Shown here in pieces: positions 25,934 to 32,422 of a stretch of DNA of 32,422 nucleotides. Below the pieces are notes generated by a model that made no database searches, was not told where the DNA came from, and saw nothing but the letters and a program-made list of their open reading frames with translations. Each line of letters begins with the position of its first letter. The stretch's first letter is position 1. The translations under genes were made by a program, and so were the position numbers. This stretch comes from Desulfobulbaceae bacterium (GTDB taxonomy: Bacteria; Desulfobacterota; Desulfobulbia; Desulfobulbales; Desulfocapsaceae). The DNA is taken from positions 1-32,422 of the forward strand of contig QKIH01000116.1 of assembly GCA_003249645.1 (NCBI GenBank). Direction: 5' to 3'.

Positions 25934-27421
25934 TCAATGCTCAATCACCGGCTCTGCCTTGTCTTTACCCGGCATAATCAGAGAATCAGCAACCAGCTGC
26001 CAGAGATATTTGGTCTTGATTCCAAGCTCAAACTCTTTGGTCAGGGACTTCATGATCTGATCACGACAGTTATGGCAAGGAGCAACTACCAGGCTGGCAC
26101 CCGACTCTTTAATCTGGCGAGCTTTGGTACGACCATAGTAGATACGCTCTGCTTCATAAGGCATTGCCCAGGCACCACCACCGGCACCACAGCAATATGC
26201 GCTGTTGCGATTTGGCTGCAGTTCTCTCAATTCGCCGGTAGCACAGGCTGCGGCCACTGCGCGGCCTTCTTCAAAATATGCCTGGCCAAAACGTTTGAGC
26301 GATTTACGACCATAGTTGCAAGGATCGTGATAAACGATGTTATGCTCCGCATGAACATCTTTATCGATACGGATTTTACCTTCATTGAGGTATTCGAGGA
26401 GAAGATCAAAGACTGTAACAATTTTGAACTCTTCAAGTGCTTCAGGAAACCATTTGGTCAACCCGTCCCGGGTTGCGAAGTATGCATGGCCTCACTCGGG
26501 TAGCAGCAGTACCTGACACTTGAGTCGCCTCATGTTGTCTACCAGACGGCCGACAACCGTTTTCTGCGCTTCATCATCACCGGAGAACAGACCCCAGTTT
26601 ACACCCTCCCAGTACTCTGACGGGATGGTCCATGATTCACCGGCAGCATAAAAGATCTTCCACCACCATTTCATGTCATCTGGCTCACCGAAAGGCTCTT
26701 TGGAGTTGATGGTAACCATAACTCTTGCGCCTTCAACATCGATAGGTGTAACAAATCCAGGACAACAATCTTCGGCAAGCTCGACACCTATATCCTCACA
26801 GAGGAAAACAAAGTCGTCTTTTGGAATACCAAGGTTGTTACCACGCTCAAGACACATGGCCACACCTTTATGAATCGGTCCAGGTACGAGGTCCCTCTCA
26901 CGAGTTCCGCGAACTTTTCTCATAAGAGCAGTGATCTGGATGTTTGCAGGGCAGCTTACTTCACATTTGCCGCACATTGTACACATCCATGGGAACTTGC
27001 TTGCAACAAGCTCATCATCAAGCCCCATGAAAGCCATACGAACCACCTTTCTAGGGTCCATCCCCTCTACGCCAGTAATAGGGCACGCACTGGCACAGGT
27101 ACCACAGGTCATACAGGAATCAGCCCAATTGGCATCTGTATACAGACCGCTGTGTGCGCCACCAAGAACTACTGGTTTTGCGGCAGCCGGCTCAGCATCA
27201 AGTGCATGGTATTGCTCCTGGGTAACATGGGTGCTTGGCTTGAGCATCGGCTCAAGTCCAAAATGATCGCAAAGGTTGTGATAGTCGCTCAGAGCCATCA
27301 GGTACATTCCGCCAGGGCCTTCTTTGGCTGGCACTGTACCTTTGGATATCCAGTTTTTAATAACTGTCTGAGTGACTCCAAATTCCTCTGCCATTTCGCT
27401 GACTTTAAATTCATACATCAT
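25934..27421 (-). CDS. HTH-ferredoxin-HdrD/DsrK-like iron-sulfur reductase, selenoprotein
   Basis: The TGA at 26492-26494 is Sec310; the reading frame is otherwise continuous for 495 residues. Residues 1-50 are a MerR/excisionase-like helix-turn-helix (FKVSEMAEEFGVTQTVIKNW). Two 4Fe-4S motifs follow near residues 100-112 (CMTCGTCASACP) and 145-156 (CTMCGKCEVSCP). The C-terminal half is an HdrB/HdrD/DsrK-type catalytic region: CCPG near 219, then LLLPEU-GHAYF, where Sec310 sits in the place of the Cys of the usual ECGHA motif, and a second CCG site with DPCNYGRK near 367, CCGAGGG near 410 and CHNC near 450. The subunit probably accepts electrons from HdrA and reduces a disulfide-like substrate. 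No separate hdrB or hdrC is present, so it likely replaces both. The ATG follows GAGGTGA. It starts 16 bases after the protease stop. Confidence 0.88.
26459..26475 (-). promoter_or_regulatory. SECIS-like hairpin of the HdrD-like gene
   Basis: The mRNA stem CAACCC/GGGUUG closes the loop GGGAC. It begins 16 nucleotides after the UGA at 26492-26494, the same distance as in mvhA and mvhDG. Confidence 0.7.
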
Positions 27422-27437
27422 GATAAGGTCACCTCAT

Positions 27438-27929
27438 TTAGCTGTTTTCGGAAAGAATTTGTGAAATCTTCTCACACGCTATCGGAACGGCTGCAGACAC
27501 GGCAGGGGAAAGGCCCGGAGAGATCTCATCCGGAATGCACTCGGCCTGGACGGCCAAGATTCTGACGCTCATGCCCGTATGCTGTTCTAGTTCTACTAAC
27601 ATATTTACGGTGGGGAATTGGTGGAGGGAAAAATCGTGGATCTTTTTAAGAGGAATAGCGGCAGTATCAATCTCGAACACTTCGCCCGGGACCCGATCCG
27701 GCATATCGACAGCATCAATGAGAATGATGTTGTCCGGCCTGCCGACATCGGTCAGCAGATAGTCGAACAGATATTCCCGCACCCCAGTGTCGGCATCAAT
27801 CGCTTTGACATCATCGGGTAGGCAATTTCTTCTGTGCAACTCATTGATAATCTCCGGACCAACACCGTCATCACCCATGACGATATTGCCAACACCGAAA
27901 ATCACAGTCGAATACTTTTTCGGTTCCAT
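27438..27929 (-). CDS. Hydrogenase maturation protease (HyaD/HycI/FrhD family)
   Basis: The 163-residue protein opens with FGVGNIVMGDDGVG, the family signature with its nickel-probing acidic residues, followed by ILIDAVD and SLHQFP, which supply the other metal ligands. The enzyme cleaves the C-terminal tail of the large hydrogenase subunit after the active site is loaded. Its substrate here is almost certainly MvhA, whose Sec-containing motif is followed by a 25-residue tail. It is the first gene of the operon, with a 16-base gap to the HTH-HdrD gene. The ribosome site AAGGGG is somewhat far from the ATG. Confidence 0.92.
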   Translation of the reverse strand: MEPKKYSTVIFGVGNIVMGDDGVGPEIINELHRRNCLPDDVKAIDADTGVREYLFDYLLTDVGRPDNIILIDAVDMPDRVPGEVFEIDTAAIPLKKIHDFSLHQFPTVNMLVELEQHTGMSVRILAVQAECIPDEISPGLSPAVSAAVPIACEKISQILSENS

Positions 27930-28062
27930 GCCTGCACTACACCCCTTGTGAATAAAGAAACAAACAACAAACTACCATCAAGCTACAGGTAGATCAAACG
28001 CTAAAACTCAATTTTACAAATCTTGTTCATGAGTTAGAACCACCTAGGGGAAAAACCGTTTT

Positions 28063-28091
28063 TAATTAAGAATGTTAGCAATACTTTTCAA
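28063..28091 (-). promoter_or_regulatory. Candidate promoter of the hydrogenase operon
   Basis: On the minus strand TTGAAA (28091-28086), a 17-base spacer and TAATTA (28068-28063) give a good -35 but a poor -10 box, about 130 bases before the protease gene. Another promoter type is possible. Confidence 0.3.
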
Positions 28092-28217
28092 TCAACAGCA
28101 TCCCCCCACAGATGTTAAATACTGTTATTGTGTAGCCCTATTCACCATTTCCTGCAAGAAAAATCATACAATTCGGAGCATTATAGCATAATCATATAAT
28201 GACAATAGGAGAAGCCT

Positions 28218-28328
28218 ATGATACGTGCATATGTACTTTATTATTTCCTTAAACAGACCTCAGATTTTTCAATATACTCCATTTTTAAGATAGGTTTATT
28301 TTTTAATCTGATGGCAAATTCAACCTAA
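28218..28328 (+). CDS. Possible small peptide gene (36 residues)
   Basis: An ATG with AGGAG six bases upstream opens a frame that ends at a TAA at 28326-28328. The predicted peptide begins MIRAYVLYYFLK and is rich in aromatic and hydrophobic residues, without a clear membrane helix or known motif. TATAAT lies at 28195-28200, close ahead, and a strong rightward terminator follows at 28369-28417. Those signals suggest a short transcript, either coding or a small RNA. It could also be chance in AT-rich DNA. Confidence 0.3.
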   Translation: MIRAYVLYYFLKQTSDFSIYSIFKIGLFFNLMANST

Positions 28329-28368
28329 CCCATCACCATTATTACAATTTTCACATATGCACACTACT

Positions 28369-28417
28369 GTCTGCTTACCATGTTTTTCGAAAAGGTCAGG
28401 GTAAGCAGGCTTTTTTT
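28369..28417 (+). terminator. Rightward intrinsic terminator
   Basis: A stem of about 11 bp (CTGCTTACC at 28371-28379 with GGTAAGCAG at 28400-28408, extended by G-U and G-C pairs) with a partly self-paired loop is followed directly by seven T residues (28411-28417). The T tract lies on the plus strand only, so it does not serve galE, which ends just beyond it in the other orientation. It implies a rightward transcript from the intergenic region. Confidence 0.65.
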
Positions 28418-28421
28418 CTCA

Positions 28422-29432
28422 TCAATAGCCCTGTGGATTGTTCGATTGCCACCGCCAGGTATCCTCACACATCTCACGAATCCCTCTTTCGGCTTTCCAG
28501 CCGAGTTCCCGCAACGCTTTTGCCGGATTCGCCCAGCATTCGGCAATATCTCCGTCACGGCGCGGAGCTATCTGATAAGCGACAGTTTTGCCACACGCCT
28601 GCTCGAAAGCCTTTACCATATCCAGAACGCTGTAGCCCTCTCCGGTACCGAGGTTATAAATGACCAACCCGGGATTTTCGGCCAGCTTGTTTATGGCATC
28701 AACATGACCCGCCGCCAGATCAACAACATGGATATAATCCCGTACACCGGTCCCATCCTTGGTTGGATAATCATTGCCGAAGACAGACAGCTTTTCGAGC
28801 TTTCCAACGGCCACCTGGGAAATATACGGCATCAGATTATTGGGGATTCCGGTCGGATCTTCGCCTATCAGACCGCTTTTATGGGCGCCGACAGGGTTAA
28901 AATATCGAAGCAGAGCAATATTCCACTCCTTATCAGCCTGATAGACATCACCCAGAATTTCTTCCACCATCAGTTTGGTTCGGCCATACGGGTTTGTGCA
29001 TGATAAGGGAAAGTCTTCTGTAATGGGGACTGAAGCAGGATCACCGTAAACCGTCGCCGATGAGCTGAATACAATACTTTTAACCTTGTGCTTTCTCATA
29101 ACCTCGATCAGGTGAATGGTTCCAGTTATATTATTATGATAATACTCAAGCGGCTTTGCAACAGACTCACCTACTGCTTTGAGTCCGGCAAAATGAATTA
29201 CGGTATCGAATTTTTCACTCTCTGCAAACACTTGGTCAAGCTTGTCTTTGTCGAGCAGATCAACATGATGAAAGTCAAGCGTTCCCCCTGTTATCTGTTT
29301 GACCCTCTCAAGCGCAGTCTCCTTTGCATTACAGAGATTATCTACCACGGTCACCTTATGACCGGCTTCAATAAGTTCTACACAGGTGTGACTGCCGATA
29401 TAACCTGCACCACCGGTAACCAGAACATGCAT
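28422..29432 (-). CDS. galE: UDP-glucose 4-epimerase
   Basis: The 336-residue protein has the NAD motif [12 protein letters not shown] at its N-terminus, the active-site Ser in [10 protein letters not shown], the catalytic NPYGRTK and the late [13 protein letters not shown] segment, all diagnostic for GalE, which interconverts UDP-glucose and UDP-galactose in the cytoplasm. The reading frame extends upstream to 29519, but the ATG at 29432 has a strong AAGGAGG site and places the glycine motif at the correct distance, so I choose it. It is transcribed alone. Confidence 0.95.
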   Translation of the reverse strand: MHVLVTGGAGYIGSHTCVELIEAGHKVTVVDNLCNAKETALERVKQITGGTLDFHHVDLLDKDKLDQVFAESEKFDTVIHFAGLKAVGESVAKPLEYYHNNITGTIHLIEVMRKHKVKSIVFSSSATVYGDPASVPITEDFPLSCTNPYGRTKLMVEEILGDVYQADKEWNIALLRYFNPVGAHKSGLIGEDPTGIPNNLMPYISQVAVGKLEKLSVFGNDYPTKDGTGVRDYIHVVDLAAGHVDAINKLAENPGLVIYNLGTGEGYSVLDMVKAFEQACGKTVAYQIAPRRDGDIAECWANPAKALRELGWKAERGIREMCEDTWRWQSNNPQGY

Positions 29433-29650
29433 ACTGCCTCCTTGCATCAGAATCGGAATAGAATAAAAAGCGAATGGATATAATGTGTTTTGTTTACCAC
29501 GTCCCTGACAAATTGCCAAGTCAGCAGCAAAGCCTTTAAGCCTGAAAACTCTATCAAGTCTTCATTGACACGATAACTTTACTGCTTGTGTCTCAGGCAA
29601 TACACATTATATTGGTTCAACCATTTTAACAATCACCTACAGGAGGAAAT

Positions 29651-31845
<2,195 letters not shown>

Positions 31846-31850
31846 GGCCC

Positions 31851-32422
31851 TTAAGATTCTTCTAAAGCCTGCCGCCTGATTGCTTCAACGCCATGACTGC
31901 TGACAGCGCAAACTGATGCGGCCCCGTCTTTGGCCAGTCGCTCAATAAAATTTTCTGCGACATCGGCCATCCATGCCTGTTTTTTCGTGCAGGAATCACA
32001 GCTCCAGAGCCAGTGTGTCGCTGCATCGAAAAGCCGCCGGCCGGCAGGATCTTCACCCTGATGCACAGGTTCCAGAACCTGTGCCAGTTCCTCTGTAGTC
32101 GGCAAACGCCAGTCTTCCCTGCCCTGCCATTTCAGATAATTCAGCCCCGGTTCACATATGCAGCAGCCTGCAGCCAATCAAGTGGAAATCCGGCTCCCCT
32201 TCGCTGCCAGACAAGATGTGAATCGAAATGGTATGCCAACTCACCTTCTAGTTCAACGAACCTGTTTTCCCGCGAGGAAAGCGGCCGCATCAACCCGTCC
32301 AGCCCAAGGCTTTCACGAATATCTTTATACATGATCCGAACGGGTTGGGTACGAAAAGTGACAGGATTCTTTTCAAAAATTTCACCAGCAGGCGGGATAT
32401 TCTGAGGCTGCTGTCTCAGCTG
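31851..32422 (-). pseudogene. DUF1566/Lcl-domain gene, frameshifted and cut by the window edge
   Basis: Two leftward frames together encode one DUF1566/Lcl C-terminal domain. The upstream frame, open from the window edge, ends in HLVWQRRGAGFPLDWLQAAAYVN. The second frame continues with LNYLKWQGREDWRLPTTEEL, the WRLPT hallmark of the domain, to a stop at 31851. They join at a C4 run on the plus strand (32145-32148); one more base there would restore VNRGLNYLKW. The break is either a real frameshift or a sequencing error in a homopolymer. The domain occurs in exported or surface proteins of unclear role. The 5' end is outside the window. Confidence 0.7.

Larger units (their letters stand above)
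27930..28421. other. AT-rich intergenic region between the hydrogenase operon and galE
   Basis: This is the longest stretch without a confirmed gene (492 bases). It holds a candidate leftward promoter for the hydrogenase operon (28063-28091), a possible rightward 36-residue reading frame with a good ribosome site (28218-28328) and a rightward terminator before galE. I saw no transfer RNA, riboswitch or mobile element in it. Confidence 0.5.

Noticed and set aside
32141-32150. TGA in the DUF1566 gene read as selenocysteine
   Set aside because: Reading through it meets another stop after two codons, and the conserved domain continues in a different frame, so it is a frameshift rather than Sec.

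Overview
The window looks like chromosome of a strictly anaerobic, hydrogen-using deltaproteobacterium (Desulfobacterota, probably Desulfobulbales-like). I infer this from the selenocysteine-rich Mvh/Hdr hydrogenase operon, a nickel ECF transporter and the general style of the genes. No ribosomal RNA or other phylogenetic marker was available to test it.

Layout. 1-5000: the end of a SRPBCC-TIGR01777 epimerase, an outer-membrane beta-barrel protein, a DisA/DAC-domain protein (putative diadenylate cyclase) and a DMT-family exporter. 5000-6560: a MocR-type regulator divergent from the exporter, with repeated TCCAAT boxes between them. 6600-9730: a nikMN-nikQ-nikO (cbiM/Q/O-like) nickel/cobalt ECF transporter with a good sigma70-type promoter overlapped by GTGTTAC repeats. 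9740-12270: a hybrid PAS histidine kinase followed by an ogt-type DNA alkyltransferase. 12550-16680: a four-gene unit (methyltransferase, glycosyltransferase, SDR, multi-pass membrane protein) closed by a bidirectional terminator. 16700-18290: a MauE/DoxX-like membrane protein with a rhodanese, then a PilZ protein. 18310-19690: hypD and a shortened hypA. 19860-27930: the hydrogenase/heterodisulfide-reductase operon. 28200-28420: a possible small transcript. 28420-31845: galE, a tautomerase and ligA. The right edge holds a frameshifted DUF1566/Lcl-like gene.

The central find is the 19863-27929 operon, transcribed leftward: maturation protease, HTH-HdrD/DsrK-like protein, HdrA, MvhD-MvhG fusion, MvhA. 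Four of the five genes are split by an in-frame TGA where the family has a functional cysteine (U-G-H-A of a CCG-like domain, the N-terminal HdrA cluster motif, the MvhD U-x4-C motif, and the Ni ligand DPU-x2-C of MvhA). Each TGA is followed by a short hairpin with a G-rich 5-nt loop. In three of the four the stem starts exactly 16 nt after the TGA. All four are therefore best read as selenoproteins. Three of them match the Sec-containing Vhu/Hdr set known in some methanogens; the fourth is a fused HTH-ferredoxin-HdrD subunit. With the protease, hypD, hypA and the nickel transporter, the window encodes a soluble [NiFeSe] hydrogenase-HdrA system that probably bifurcates electrons from H2 to ferredoxin and a thiol/disulfide-type acceptor. 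The acceptor is inferred, not shown.
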